This document shows, one piece after another, positions 1-8,505 of a stretch of 64,000 nucleotides of DNA. The notes beneath the pieces are model-generated. The model made no database searches, had not been told where the DNA came from, and saw only the letters and a program-made list of their open reading frames with translations. Each line of letters begins with the position of its first letter. Within the stretch, counting starts at the first letter, position 1. Both the position numbers and the translations under genes were made by a program. This DNA comes from Lachnospiraceae bacterium 10-1 (lineage in GTDB: Bacteria; Bacillota; Clostridia; Lachnospirales; Lachnospiraceae): positions 145,588-209,587 of the forward strand of contig KE159821.1 in NCBI GenBank assembly GCA_000403495.2. Direction: 5' to 3'.

Positions 1-1060
1 GGATGTATGTGCGGGCAGGGGACGGCATCTTCCCGTCCGCGCCCACCGCCGCCCAATCGCTCCAGCTAATGAGGTCATTGCTCGTGGAGGTCTCCACAAG
101 GGGAATGTCCGTCACGCCGGGGATGCACTCACTGGAAACGGACACCTTGCCCGCGCCAGAAATGCCATACTCTACGGCACGGGTATAAAGCACGCCGCTT
201 TCCGGGTACGCGCCATTACTTCCTTTTCGCAGCGTCACACACCCCGGCTCTGCCAGGGCATCCACCGGCCCCGCAATATCGCCTCCGTTGGCAAAGGCCG
301 TGGCACGGAAATAATCCGCCAAATCCTCTGCCGTAAGCTGCGAATCGCAGTCTAAAAACCAGTCGTCAAAGCCGCCCGCAAACCAGTAGGAGCCGGCGTG
401 CATCCCCATGATGAGGTCTGCCGTGCAGGAGCGGTTCAGCTCCCCGGTAAAGGGGAGCGCCGCAGAAACCCACACCGCCCCGCTTTCCCGGTCTCCTATG
501 ACATACCACGCCTTCTTATTCCCCGGCTCTATCACGCAGGCAATGAAATACCACCCGTTGTTCACAAAGGAAAAAGGCGGCGTCACCGACTCATCCAGTA
601 TCAGGGAGCCTGCGGAATTATACAGCATGATCCTCGGCTTTCCCCGGATGAGGGAAAGGTAGAAAATCGGCTGCCCCGGCCCCTGCCTGGTGTTAAAAAT
701 CGGGCAGTAGGTATTTCCGATGGAATAGGTGGTAGGGTTCATCCAGCCGCCCACAATGATCCGTTCCCCAAGGCTCTGGAAAACGGAGCCGTCATTCGTC
801 ACTTTCAGATAGGTTTTCTCCGAAGTGGGGTTCGTGATGTTCATGCGGAAATGCCGCCCCTTCTGCCCGCCCCGGAAGCCGGCGCTCGTTCCCGACCAGC
901 CGGAAACAAACATCTTCCTGCCTTTCCCGGAGGAATCGGCGAGCATGGTATCCGCATCCGGGGCATTCTCATTGAACCGCCATAGTCCGTCCTTTGCATA
1001 CTCAGCAGGGAACTCCCCCGTGAAATCCGTCTGTGTATTTAAAACTGCCTGCAATCCCAT
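1..1060 (-). CDS. Tail/baseplate protein with LamG-like domain (3' end outside window)
   Basis: An open minus-strand frame of 353 codons runs off the left edge without a stop. It starts at an ATG at 1058-1060, seven bases downstream of the Dit stop, with a GGAGGTG ribosome site located inside the end of the dit gene. The N-terminal half has the alternating beta pattern of a concanavalin/LamG laminin-G fold (for example the segments GGWMNPTTYSIGN and NNGWYFIACVIEP). It follows Dit, where Tal, fibre or baseplate proteins normally lie, so a baseplate or host-glycan-binding role is inferred. The C-terminus is not visible, so the complete architecture is unknown. Confidence 0.6.
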   Translation of the reverse strand, partial: MGLQAVLNTQTDFTGEFPAEYAKDGLWRFNENAPDADTMLADSSGKGRKMFVSGWSGTSAGFRGGQKGRHFRMNITNPTSEKTYLKVTNDGSVFQSLGERIIVGGWMNPTTYSIGNTYCPIFNTRQGPGQPIFYLSLIRGKPRIMLYNSAGSLILDESVTPPFSFVNNGWYFIACVIEPGNKKAWYVIGDRESGAVWVSAALPFTGELNRSCTADLIMGMHAGSYWFAGGFDDWFLDCDSQLTAEDLADYFRATAFANGGDIAGPVDALAEPGCVTLRKGSNGAYPESGVLYTRAVEYGISGAGKVSVSSECIPGVTDIPLVETSTSNDLISWSDWAAVGADGKMPSPARTYI

Positions 1061-1066
1061 AAAAAA

Positions 1067-1843
1067 TCACCTCCAGCGGCTCTTTGCCTGTATTTCAAGT
1101 TCCGTGAACGCGGCATTCGATGCCGCCACCTCTACCGTGTTCAGCCCCGCCCCAAGCGTGGGGAAGTTCAGCTCGCCGATATACGGCAGGGCGTTGCGGA
1201 GCGTGTTCCCCTCCGCGTCCTCCACCCATGCCGTCATTTTCGCCGTATCAATTACCAGCGTTTCCCCTTCCGAAAGCGTGGCGTTTGCTATTTTCAGCTC
1301 CGCCCCGTTTGTAGAAATGCTGATATGCCTTCCCGCCCCGGATGCCAGGACGCCTTTCAGCCGGTACACGGGATTGGAGTATAAGTTTCCAAGCCTCCGC
1401 CTCACCGTGTGGTTTCCTGCTTCCGTGATGGTAAAGACCTCATCCTCCGCAGCGTAGCCGAAGGGGTCAGGGCAGAAAAAAGCGAGGTCGAAGGTCGCCG
1501 CAAGCCGCACCACCCGCTCAAAGGTTACGCCCTCCTGAAGCCTTGCGTAATACACCCGCCCCGGTTCCGTGTCAAGCATAAGCGCACATACGCCTTTGTC
1601 CGGACTCAGCCAGCTTACGATTTCATCCTTGCACTCAAGCAGCTCCGCCGCCGTCCGCTTTGGAGGGATGAAGCAGGATATCTCTATCACCCGCTCGGAA
1701 AGGGACGCGCCCAGGTCAATGAGGCCGTCCCTGCCCGCCATGGAAATGGTGCGGTTTTTCAGCTCCGGCACCCGGTTCTCCGTTGTCATGCGGCTTGCGA
1801 TACCCATGCTTTTTGATGTGATGCCGTCAAAAGAAAATCCCAT
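1067..1843 (-). CDS. Distal tail protein (Dit, Sipho_tail family)
   Basis: 258 residues, the usual Dit length. The N-terminus (MGFSFDGITSKSMGI) and the following block with RDGLIDLG and IEISCFIP match the N-terminal half of the phage tail component family (SPP1 gp19.1/TP901 Dit), and PDPFGY marks the junction to the galectin-like C-terminal domain. It lies directly downstream of the tape measure gene, as in most Gram-positive siphophages, where Dit forms the hexameric hub joining tail tube and baseplate. Prophage 2 carries a divergent counterpart at 59912-60748. Function is assigned from family resemblance plus position. Confidence 0.85.
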   Translation of the reverse strand: MGFSFDGITSKSMGIASRMTTENRVPELKNRTISMAGRDGLIDLGASLSERVIEISCFIPPKRTAAELLECKDEIVSWLSPDKGVCALMLDTEPGRVYYARLQEGVTFERVVRLAATFDLAFFCPDPFGYAAEDEVFTITEAGNHTVRRRLGNLYSNPVYRLKGVLASGAGRHISISTNGAELKIANATLSEGETLVIDTAKMTAWVEDAEGNTLRNALPYIGELNFPTLGAGLNTVEVAASNAAFTELEIQAKSRWR

Positions 1844-1858
1844 CTGTCCGCCCCCTTC

Positions 1859-4696
1859 CTACGAATAGCCGTTTGCCCGCCGCCCCTGCTGGAGCTGCCG
1901 GTAAAGCTGCTGTGAGATTTTGCGGATGTCCTCCTCGCTCCTCACGTTCATTTCCTTCACTTCAATCAACGGACCATTTATGGAGCTTCCCTGCGACGCT
2001 CCGTCCCCGCCGTTTCCTGATACGGAAATTTCCTGCAAGGATGCAGAAGGGTTCAGGACCATATCTGCCGCCACGCCGTCCATTGCCTTTGCCACCATGC
2101 TCTTACTGTCCTCAATGCCTTTTGCCAGCCCCTTCATGAAGTCCGGCATCCAGCTCTCGTAATCGGTCAGCGGCCCTTCGTCCGGCACGGAGAAGTGCAG
2201 GAAGGACTTGATCTTGTTCGCCACGCTGCTCACAGCGTCACCCACAGCTCCGATACAGCTTTTGATGCCGTTCACGATGCCCATGATCATGTCCTTGCCC
2301 CACTGCAGGGCTTTTGACGGCAGGCTCGTTATGAAGGAAATCGCCTGGTTGAATCCTTCCTTGATGGAGGACACAATTTTTCCCATGGTCCCCTTAATGC
2401 CGCTCCAGATGTTATTGAACACTGTGGTGACCGTACTTTTAATGCTGTTCACGACACTCGTAACCACGGATTTGATGCTGTTCCACACCGTGGAAATGGT
2501 GGACTTGATGCCGTTTACCACTGTCGTGACCGCAGTCTTTATTGCATTCCATACCGTGGTTATTACCGTCTTTATCGCATTCAGCACCGTAGTGACTGTA
2601 TTTTTGATGGCGTTCCATGCCGTGGTGATAAAAGTCTGGATTGCCGTCACCACCGTGGTGACCACGGTCTTTATCCCGTTCCAAATGGTTGTGAATACCG
2701 TCTTTATCGCATTTAAGACCGTAGTGATAATGGTCTTGTAAATATTGAAATAAGTGGTGATGATGGTTTTTATCACTTCCACCACTGTACTGAAGATGGT
2801 CTTTATCCCTTCCCACAGCCCGGAAAAGAAATCCTTGATCCCGTTCCACACAGCCTGCGCTGTAGAGGAAATGGCCTCCCATGCCGCCGCAAAGAAGTTT
2901 TTGATTGCCTCCCATACGGCAATGGCTACCTCCTTCACATTCTCCCAGAGGTTGATCCAGAACTGCCGGAAATCCTCATTCGTATTCCACAGATAAATAA
3001 ATGCCGCCACCAAAGCTGTAATTGCTGCAATAATCAGGAATATCGGGTTGGCAAGCATGGTGGTGTTTAAGGCGGCAAAAGCGGTCTTGACTGTGTTAAT
3101 CACTCCCGCCACCTTCGGCACTATGGTCATGATAGTGCCGACCGCAGACACCACTTTCCCAACGACGATCAGCACGGGTCCCAGAGCAGCCGCCAGCAAT
3201 GCGACCGTGGTGATGACTTTCTTCGTCCCCTCGTCCATGCCGTTCAGCCAGTCCACGAACTTCTGCACCCATCCGACAATCATTTTGATGGCGGGCAGCA
3301 GAAGCTCCCCAAAAGAAATAGCCAGCCCCTCTAAGGCTGACTTTAGAATGGTGATCTGCCCCTGCAGGTTATCAAGCTGTGTGTCCGCCATCTGCTGCGC
3401 TGCGCCGCCGCTGTCAATGATGGACTGCTGCAGCTCATCCCATGTGCTTCCCGTGTTGGCAAGCAGGGCATTCACGGAGGACAGGTCGGTCTTGTTGAAA
3501 ATCTGCCCGATGATGTTGGACTTCTCCGCCGCCGTCATGCCGTCCATGCTCGTGTTCAGGTCTCCGAGGATGTCATTGAGGGAGCGCATATTCCCCTCGG
3601 AATCGTAAACATCCAGACCAAGCTGCTCCATGCAGGCGGCCGCCTTGTCGGTAGGGTTCTGCAGGGAAAGGATGACGTTCCTTAAGTGTGTACCGCCCTC
3701 CGCGCCCTTGATGCCGTTGTTGGCGAGGATGCCGAGGGCCGTGTTCAGCTCCGCCGTGCCGCCTTTCACGGTCTTGGCAGTCGCACCGATGGTGAGGATG
3801 CCCTCGCCAAGCTGCGCCACAGATGTGTTGGTGGTGGAGGCGGTCTTCGCCATCTGGTCAACCATCGTCCCCGCCTCATCCACGCCCATGCCCAGGGCGG
3901 ACATGGCGTCCGTCACCATGTCCGATGCCGCTGCAAGGTCGATGCCGCCGGCCGCCGCAAGGTTTAAGACAGTGGGCAGCGTGTCGCACATCTGCTGCGT
4001 GTCGTACCCGGCAAGGGCGAGGTAGTTCAAAGCCTCCGCACACTCGCTTGCGGAGAATGCTGTCTCGCTGCCCATCTTCTTTGCCAGTGCGGAAAGCGTA
4101 TCCATCGTGTTGACGCTCTCGCCGTTGACCGTGGACATGGCATCCTTCGTGATTCCCATCGTTGCCTGCACCTGCGACATGGAGCTTTCAAAGTTTGCCG
4201 CCGTGCTGACCGCCGCCGTGCCGAGGGCAGTCACGCCTGCCGTGACGGGGAGCAGCTTCTGCCCGGCGGAGGAAATGTTATCCCCGACAGTCTTCAGCTT
4301 TTCACCCGTGGCGGCGATTTTCTGTAATGCCACAGCGGACTGCCCTGCCTGCCGCTCCAGGTCACGCAGATTGTTTTCCGTTTCGATGATCTCCCTCTGG
4401 AGGGCATCGTACTGGTCCTGTGAGATTTCCCCATTGGCAAGGGCCGTGTTTGCCTGCTCTGCGGCGGTCTTTAGGGTCTCCAGCTTTTCCTTCGTCCCCG
4501 CCACTGCCTCGCCCAAAAGCCGGTGCTTCTGTGCCAGCAGCTCCGTGTTGCCGGGGTCCAATTTTAAGAGCTTCTCCACATCCCGCAACTGTCCCTGCGT
4601 ATCCCGGATGGAGGAATTGACTCCCTTTAATGCGGTCTGTAGTTTGGTGGTATCCCCGCCGATCTCAACAGTGATACCCTTGATTCTGTTCGCCAC
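1859..4696 (-). CDS. Phage tail tape measure protein (TP901 type)
   Basis: About 945 residues. The N-terminus (GITVEIGGDTTKL) and following coiled coil are typical of TP901-family tape measure proteins. Residues about 150-480 form the conserved PhageMin_Tail core. A hydrophobic segment (about 490-560) is followed by a long array of repeats of about 11 residues of the type TTVWNAIKT, which set tail length. I chose the GTG at 4696 because it lines up with the GTG start of the homologue in prophage 2 and is better spaced from the AGGAAGG ribosome site than the GTG at 4705. It coordinates tail tube assembly and is probably ejected into the host membrane during infection. Confidence 0.92.
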   Translation of the reverse strand: MANRIKGITVEIGGDTTKLQTALKGVNSSIRDTQGQLRDVEKLLKLDPGNTELLAQKHRLLGEAVAGTKEKLETLKTAAEQANTALANGEISQDQYDALQREIIETENNLRDLERQAGQSAVALQKIAATGEKLKTVGDNISSAGQKLLPVTAGVTALGTAAVSTAANFESSMSQVQATMGITKDAMSTVNGESVNTMDTLSALAKKMGSETAFSASECAEALNYLALAGYDTQQMCDTLPTVLNLAAAGGIDLAAASDMVTDAMSALGMGVDEAGTMVDQMAKTASTTNTSVAQLGEGILTIGATAKTVKGGTAELNTALGILANNGIKGAEGGTHLRNVILSLQNPTDKAAACMEQLGLDVYDSEGNMRSLNDILGDLNTSMDGMTAAEKSNIIGQIFNKTDLSSVNALLANTGSTWDELQQSIIDSGGAAQQMADTQLDNLQGQITILKSALEGLAISFGELLLPAIKMIVGWVQKFVDWLNGMDEGTKKVITTVALLAAALGPVLIVVGKVVSAVGTIMTIVPKVAGVINTVKTAFAALNTTMLANPIFLIIAAITALVAAFIYLWNTNEDFRQFWINLWENVKEVAIAVWEAIKNFFAAAWEAISSTAQAVWNGIKDFFSGLWEGIKTIFSTVVEVIKTIITTYFNIYKTIITTVLNAIKTVFTTIWNGIKTVVTTVVTAIQTFITTAWNAIKNTVTTVLNAIKTVITTVWNAIKTAVTTVVNGIKSTISTVWNSIKSVVTSVVNSIKSTVTTVFNNIWSGIKGTMGKIVSSIKEGFNQAISFITSLPSKALQWGKDMIMGIVNGIKSCIGAVGDAVSSVANKIKSFLHFSVPDEGPLTDYESWMPDFMKGLAKGIEDSKSMVAKAMDGVAADMVLNPSASLQEISVSGNGGDGASQGSSINGPLIEVKEMNVRSEEDIRKISQQLYRQLQQGRRANGYS

Positions 4697-4748
4697 GGCG
4701 GACACCCCTTCCTGTTAAAATGCCAAAATAAACCCAGGGGGACGCCGC

Positions 4749-4916
4749 CTAAAAGCGGTCAAAATCCTCCTGGGTAGCGATTTCCTTATAGCCCTTGTAT
4801 TCGTCATTCCTGCTCTCTGCGAACATATCGTTGACCATCCCGATGGTAAGCAGGTCAAGGTCGCGGATGGAAAGCCCAAGCTGTACGCACCGGAGCAGGA
4901 ACAGCGGCGTTGTCAT
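4749..4916 (-). CDS. Tail assembly chaperone, -1 frame extension (gpT-like)
   Basis: A 55-codon frame from an ATG at 4914-4916 to TAG at 4749-4751, lying in the -1 frame relative to the upstream chaperone gene and overlapping its stop codon. The product (beginning MTTPLFLLRCVQLG) is helical and acidic at its end, like the T part of G/GT chaperones. It is probably expressed mostly as a fusion through the A-AAA-AAC slippery site at 4937-4943, although the ATG overlapping the upstream TGA would also allow independent coupled translation. Position between chaperone and tape measure supports the call. Confidence 0.65.
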   Translation of the reverse strand: MTTPLFLLRCVQLGLSIRDLDLLTIGMVNDMFAESRNDEYKGYKEIATQEDFDRF

Positions 4917-5290
4917 TTCCCGGTCAGTCGGGCGAAGTTTTTTTTAGACTGGACATCCGTCTGCACGTTCAGCCCCCAAAGCTGTATCAGCTTGGGCAGC
5001 ACCTGGTAGATGGAGAAGGTGTTGAATTCATCCAGCCATTCCTCCGGGCTGTCCGGGATTTTGGGGTCTGCGTGTTTCGCCATCACATAGGCGATGTTCT
5101 CGAACATCTCCAACGAAAACAAATCTAAGTTGGAACTCTCCTCGTCCCCGTCACCGATGGATTTCTCCAAGGAACGCAGGTCTTTATAAATATCCCGGTG
5201 GAACTTCATCCGGTAAATACGCGGGATAGCCGCGGACGCCTTGAAAGGCACCTGCTTCCCGTCAATCTCGATATTCTGTTTCATGCTCAT
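4913..5290 (-). CDS. Tail assembly chaperone (gpG-like)
   Basis: 125 residues encoded between the major tail protein and tape measure. The N-terminus, MSMKQNIEIDGKQVPFKAS, then a helical region with LLQ/LP motifs, resembles the Gp13/phi-type tail assembly chaperone of Gram-positive siphophages, which keeps the tape measure soluble while the tube polymerises. A run of eight A residues (minus strand) 22 bases before its stop forms a canonical slippery heptamer, so a minority of ribosomes should produce a longer fusion ending at 4749. A second possible ATG lies two codons downstream of the first. Confidence 0.7.
   Translation of the reverse strand: MSMKQNIEIDGKQVPFKASAAIPRIYRMKFHRDIYKDLRSLEKSIGDGDEESSNLDLFSLEMFENIAYVMAKHADPKIPDSPEEWLDEFNTFSIYQVLPKLIQLWGLNVQTDVQSKKNFARLTGK
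4937..4943 (-). other. Programmed -1 ribosomal frameshift slippery site (A AAA AAC)
   Basis: Read on the minus strand in the chaperone frame, the codons are TCT AAA AAA AAC TTC. The heptamer A-AAA-AAC allows both tRNAs to re-pair after slipping one base back, into the frame that stays open to 4749. Equivalent sites exist between G and T in most long-tailed phages. I did not find an obvious strong pseudoknot just downstream, so efficiency is unknown. Confidence 0.65.
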
Positions 5291-5293
5291 AGG

Positions 5294-5923
5294 TTATCCC
5301 TCCCCTTCTGTATCAGTCGTGCCGCCATTTTCTGTATCACCGCCGGAAGTGCCTCCTGATGCCGCATCCGGCAGGTACACGCTCTTGTACCAGTTCTGGT
5401 AGACCTCGTCCGTGGTGCTGTCCCCGGTCTTTGCCTTTACATAGCCGCTCGCCAGCGGAGCCGCCGTGATGGACAGCGTCTCGGTCTGCACCTCGATCTC
5501 CTCCTCGTTGGTCTGGGACTCAATGGTCGGCCGCGCCGCCGAGCAGTTGTACAGCACATGGCGGATTTTGCGCACATCGCCGTCAAACTCGAACAGCAGG
5601 GCAAAGTTTTCCGTCTCCGCGTTGGCGTTCTCTAAAAGCACCTTATTCTCATCCAGGGCCTCCTTCAGCACGTCGGTGCGGAAGCTCTCCGGCACCATGG
5701 CAAGCTCCAGATCCCCCTCGTAGCCCATGTTGTTGCTGACGGTATAATAAGCGTACCCGTCTGCATAAAAATTGCTCGGCTCGCCGTTGGGGTCCAGGGA
5801 AAGGGAAACGGCACCGGGCATCGCAACAGGCGTGCCAAAGGACACCACCCCGTCCGTTTCCAGCGTCAGCAGTGCATAATGCACGTTGCAGATGTTGAAT
5901 TTCACTTTATTCTTCTTCGGCAT
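5294..5923 (-). CDS. Major tail tube protein (phi13-type)
   Basis: 209 residues from the ATG at 5921-5923, which is preceded by a strong GGAGGTG ribosome site; an upstream extension of the frame lies inside the preceding gene and is not needed. The start MPKKNKVKFNICNVHYA and the central block GYEGDLELAMVPESF match the phi13 family of major tail proteins that polymerise into the tube. The C-terminal tail is rich in Gly, Thr and Glu and probably surface exposed. It overlaps the previous gene by 17 bases, consistent with translational coupling. Confidence 0.85.
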   Translation of the reverse strand: MPKKNKVKFNICNVHYALLTLETDGVVSFGTPVAMPGAVSLSLDPNGEPSNFYADGYAYYTVSNNMGYEGDLELAMVPESFRTDVLKEALDENKVLLENANAETENFALLFEFDGDVRKIRHVLYNCSAARPTIESQTNEEEIEVQTETLSITAAPLASGYVKAKTGDSTTDEVYQNWYKSVYLPDAASGGTSGGDTENGGTTDTEGEG

Positions 5924-6245
5924 CGTAAACCACCTCCATGTCAAACTGGTAGAGGACCTCGTACAGCTTCTCGCTGGCAATCCAGACCTCCGACTTGTTG
6001 TAGAAGATGCGCCGCTTATCCAGCGCGTCCTCCAGTTTCTTCTCCACCGACGGGTCCTTGGTGTCGGTGTACAGCTCTATCTTCACGCCGCTCGCCTTGA
6101 AGTACACCATGCCGTCAGCGGCGAAATTGTCGCTCTGCGGCAGGAGGTAGCAGACAAACGGCGGCTCCGGCGATTCACCCTCCGCAAAATGGTCATAGGC
6201 GAAGGGGATGCCGGTTTCTTTTAAAAGTGCCAGTAATGTTTTCAA
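5907..6245 (-). CDS. Tail completion/terminator-like protein
   Basis: 112 residues between the HK97-gp10-like protein and the tail tube gene, the position normally held by the tail terminator (SPP1 gp17/lambda gpU role). The sequence begins MKTLLALLKETGIPFAYDHF and contains PPFVCYLLPQSDNF and a beta-rich C-terminal half, as in the small family found at this place in clostridial phages. The product is expected to cap the growing tail tube and join it to the head. The assignment depends on gene order and general resemblance. Confidence 0.6.
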   Translation of the reverse strand: MKTLLALLKETGIPFAYDHFAEGESPEPPFVCYLLPQSDNFAADGMVYFKASGVKIELYTDTKDPSVEKKLEDALDKRRIFYNKSEVWIASEKLYEVLYQFDMEVVYDAEEE

Positions 6246-6248
6246 ACC

Positions 6249-6629
6249 CTATCCCTCCAATGCTTTCTGTATCTCTTTTTCAAGCTGCCGGGTGCCGGCC
6301 TGCTCCGCCGCCGCGATATGCGGCTTTGCCGGGACGCGCCCGCCGCCCCTCTTGGCGTGGCCGTGTTCCAGAAGGTGCGTCAGTTGGTAGCGGTTCCTGG
6401 AATGCACCGTCACTTCCAGCGAATTGGACGTTTCCTTCGTGGTCTTCACCGCCCATGACTTTGCATACTTCCCGGTGTCCTTCGGCGCGTTGGCTTCGAT
6501 ATCCTTCCGCACCGCTGTCCCGGCTTTCTTCACCGCTTTTTTCACATCCTCCGTGGCAAGGTCCGCATATTCGGTCAGCCCCTTCATGATCTCCTCCGCC
6601 ATCCGGTCGATAGATACGCCGCTCGCCAT
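6249..6629 (-). CDS. HK97 gp10-like tail-component protein
   Basis: 126 residues from the ATG at 6627-6629 (MASGVSIDRMAEEIMKGL). An ATG 13 codons further upstream would overlap the previous gene by 37 bases and has no better ribosome site. The motif APKDTGKYAKSWAVK and the later HLLEHGHAKRGGGRVPAKPHI are the hallmark of the HK97 gp10/minor tail family. It sits between head-tail adaptor and tail terminator as expected and should act at the neck. Confidence 0.82.
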   Translation of the reverse strand: MASGVSIDRMAEEIMKGLTEYADLATEDVKKAVKKAGTAVRKDIEANAPKDTGKYAKSWAVKTTKETSNSLEVTVHSRNRYQLTHLLEHGHAKRGGGRVPAKPHIAAAEQAGTRQLEKEIQKALEG

Positions 6630-6631
6630 CC

Positions 6632-6973
6632 TCACCGCCTCGCTTTCCTGCATTTGAATTTGATGCATTTCTTTTTATAATTCATGTGGTCGATGGCGAG
6701 GATGTCGTACAGCTCCCCGCCAAAAACCACCCGGTACCCCGTGGAATCAACCGCGGACGCTTTCCTGCACCAGCGGACAGTAAACGAAACCTCCGATTCA
6801 TCCGCCACGGTTCCGGCCACATCTGTCTCACTGGTCTGCTTCCCGGCCTCACCGCTTACTGTAGCATGGCAGGAATAATAATCTGCCCATGTGTTTTTGT
6901 GGTTGCCGATGCTGTCCACCTCCACGGCATTCTTCTGAAAGGTGATGCGGACATTCAAAAGGGAAACCTCCAT
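6632..6973 (-). CDS. Phage head-tail adaptor (head closure protein)
   Basis: 113 residues. The order of elements, FQKNAVEVDSIGNHKNTW, then SEVSFTVRWC, then YRVVFGGELYDILAIDHM, matches the SPP1 gp16/HK97 gp9-type head-tail joining family. The gene abuts its upstream neighbour, whose stop region begins at 6973. The product is expected to close the connector after DNA packaging and form the tail docking surface. Confidence 0.8.
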   Translation of the reverse strand: MEVSLLNVRITFQKNAVEVDSIGNHKNTWADYYSCHATVSGEAGKQTSETDVAGTVADESEVSFTVRWCRKASAVDSTGYRVVFGGELYDILAIDHMNYKKKCIKFKCRKARR

Positions 6974-7269
6974 CAGAACGCCTCCTTCCGGCTGCCGGAA
7001 AGAAGCGCACGGAGCGTCAGCATCATGGCATGGTGGTCGGCATCCTCCCGGTGTTCATACAGATAGGCGGCCGTATACTGTACTGCTATCTCTGCATTTT
7101 CCACTGCGTAAAATTCCTGCGTGTCATCCATCCTCGCCACATCCATGCAGATTTTTTCCGATGCCCTGACCATGCTTTCAATCAGGACATCATCATCGTC
7201 ATAATCCACACGGAGGTAGTTCTTCATTTCTTCCAGCGTCACCGCCATGCCTGCAGCGCCCCCTTTCAT
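6973..7269 (-). CDS. Head-tail connector protein (gp6-like)
   Basis: 98 residues from an ATG overlapping the capsid stop codon (TAATG), which suggests translational coupling. An ATG at 7246-7248 giving MAVTLEEMKNYLRVD would match family N-termini better and has an AAAGGGGG upstream, so the true start may be there. The sequence is the all-helical DNA-packaging/connector family (HK97 gp6): LEEMKNYLRVDYDDDDVLIESM followed by AVQYTAAYLYEHRED. It should form a ring beneath the portal. Confidence 0.78.
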   Translation of the reverse strand: MKGGAAGMAVTLEEMKNYLRVDYDDDDVLIESMVRASEKICMDVARMDDTQEFYAVENAEIAVQYTAAYLYEHREDADHHAMMLTLRALLSGSRKEAF

Positions 7270-8489
7270 TAACCTGCGGATGCGGCCTTCTGCACCAGCA
7301 CCTTCACTGCCTCCGCAAGGATCATCTTCCCGTCCACACGCTGTGAAGCGAGGAATCCCACCTGCCCGGTGGCTGCAAACAGCTCATTCAGGCGCTTGAA
7401 GCTGCGCCCCTGCCTGTCAGCAATCCAATAGTAGCTGAAATCACCGAAAGCGATGGTCTTCGCTCCCGCGGCAATGGCCGGCATATATGCAGAAGTCTTG
7501 ATGGGGCGGCCTAAGATCATGTCCGGAGCCCCGGCTGTCAGGGACGGCTGCCACAGGTACTGCCCGTTATTGTCCTTCAGCTTGCGGATGGCCTTGATGG
7601 TAGAGTCGTTCAGCACCCACACGGATTTCTTGCGGTACGGGGATTTCAGCGAATAATACAGATCCATCAGCTCATCCGCCGTCACTGCCGTGGCAGATGC
7701 CGCGGTCACGCCCGTTTCCGCGCCGCCAGTGGCCGCAAGCACCCCTAACGGCTTGCCCTTGCCGTCCCCCGTGAAGAACGCCTCCTCTTCCTTCGCCCCG
7801 ATGCGGCGGGCAAACTCGCGGGAGATATAGGACTGCAGGTCAAACACGCTGTCGTTTAACAGCTCCTCGGAAACCTTAATCATGGTGCCCAGCTTGTAAG
7901 CCCCGATGGAAACCTGCCCGAAGGAATCGTCGCTCTCCGGGTATGCGCCCTCCTCGTCAATCCATGACGCCGTACCCTTGGAAGCCACCACGGGAATCTT
8001 GCGGTCCCCGCTGGAGGTCTTGATGACCTTCGCCATCTGCCGGAAGATGTTCTCCTCCTCCAGTGCTTCCACCAATGTGCGCTCGTATTCATCCGGTACC
8101 AGATAGCCGCCCTCGGAGTCCGTGCCGACCTGCAGGGCATTGGTGACTGCGGGCATCGGTGCCTTGGAGCGCATGGCGTTCCAGAAGTTCTTCCGGTAAT
8201 CGTCGGAGGCGCGCCCGGTCTTATCCTCCCCATCGTCCGCATCTGCCCTGCCGCCCGGCTTCCCTGTAAGGGGCCTGTTCACCGGGCGGTTCAGTTCCGC
8301 ATCCAGGGCCTCCTGCCGCTCCAGCCTTGCGATCTCTTTCCCAAGGTCTGTGATCTCCTGCTCCATCTTCGTGTATGCGGCGTCATCCTCTGCGGAAAGG
8401 ACTCCGTTTTCCTTCCTGTGGGAATCTAAGAATGCCTTTGCCGCCTCCCATGCTTTTGCGCGCTTCTCGCGCAGTTCAAGAATCGTCAT
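7269..8489 (-). CDS. HK97-fold major capsid protein
   Basis: 406 residues with the arrangement of HK97 gp5: an N-terminal charged coiled coil of about 110 residues that acts as scaffold (the delta domain) and is presumably removed by the protease encoded just upstream, then a capsid domain containing GTDSEGGYLVPDEYERTLVEAL, ISREFARRIGAKEEEAFFTGDGKGKPLG and VWVLNDSTIKAIRKLKD. This is the main shell subunit. A 16-base gap separates it from the protease gene. Confidence 0.93.
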   Translation of the reverse strand: MTILELREKRAKAWEAAKAFLDSHRKENGVLSAEDDAAYTKMEQEITDLGKEIARLERQEALDAELNRPVNRPLTGKPGGRADADDGEDKTGRASDDYRKNFWNAMRSKAPMPAVTNALQVGTDSEGGYLVPDEYERTLVEALEEENIFRQMAKVIKTSSGDRKIPVVASKGTASWIDEEGAYPESDDSFGQVSIGAYKLGTMIKVSEELLNDSVFDLQSYISREFARRIGAKEEEAFFTGDGKGKPLGVLAATGGAETGVTAASATAVTADELMDLYYSLKSPYRKKSVWVLNDSTIKAIRKLKDNNGQYLWQPSLTAGAPDMILGRPIKTSAYMPAIAAGAKTIAFGDFSYYWIADRQGRSFKRLNELFAATGQVGFLASQRVDGKMILAEAVKVLVQKAASAG

Positions 8490-8505
8490 AATGAAATCCT
8501 CCTTC

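Noticed and set aside
2439..2915. His/Asp-rich minus-strand frame of 158 codons
   Set aside because: Shifted reading of the tape measure repeats; the His/Asp periodicity reflects the repeat, not a metal-binding protein.
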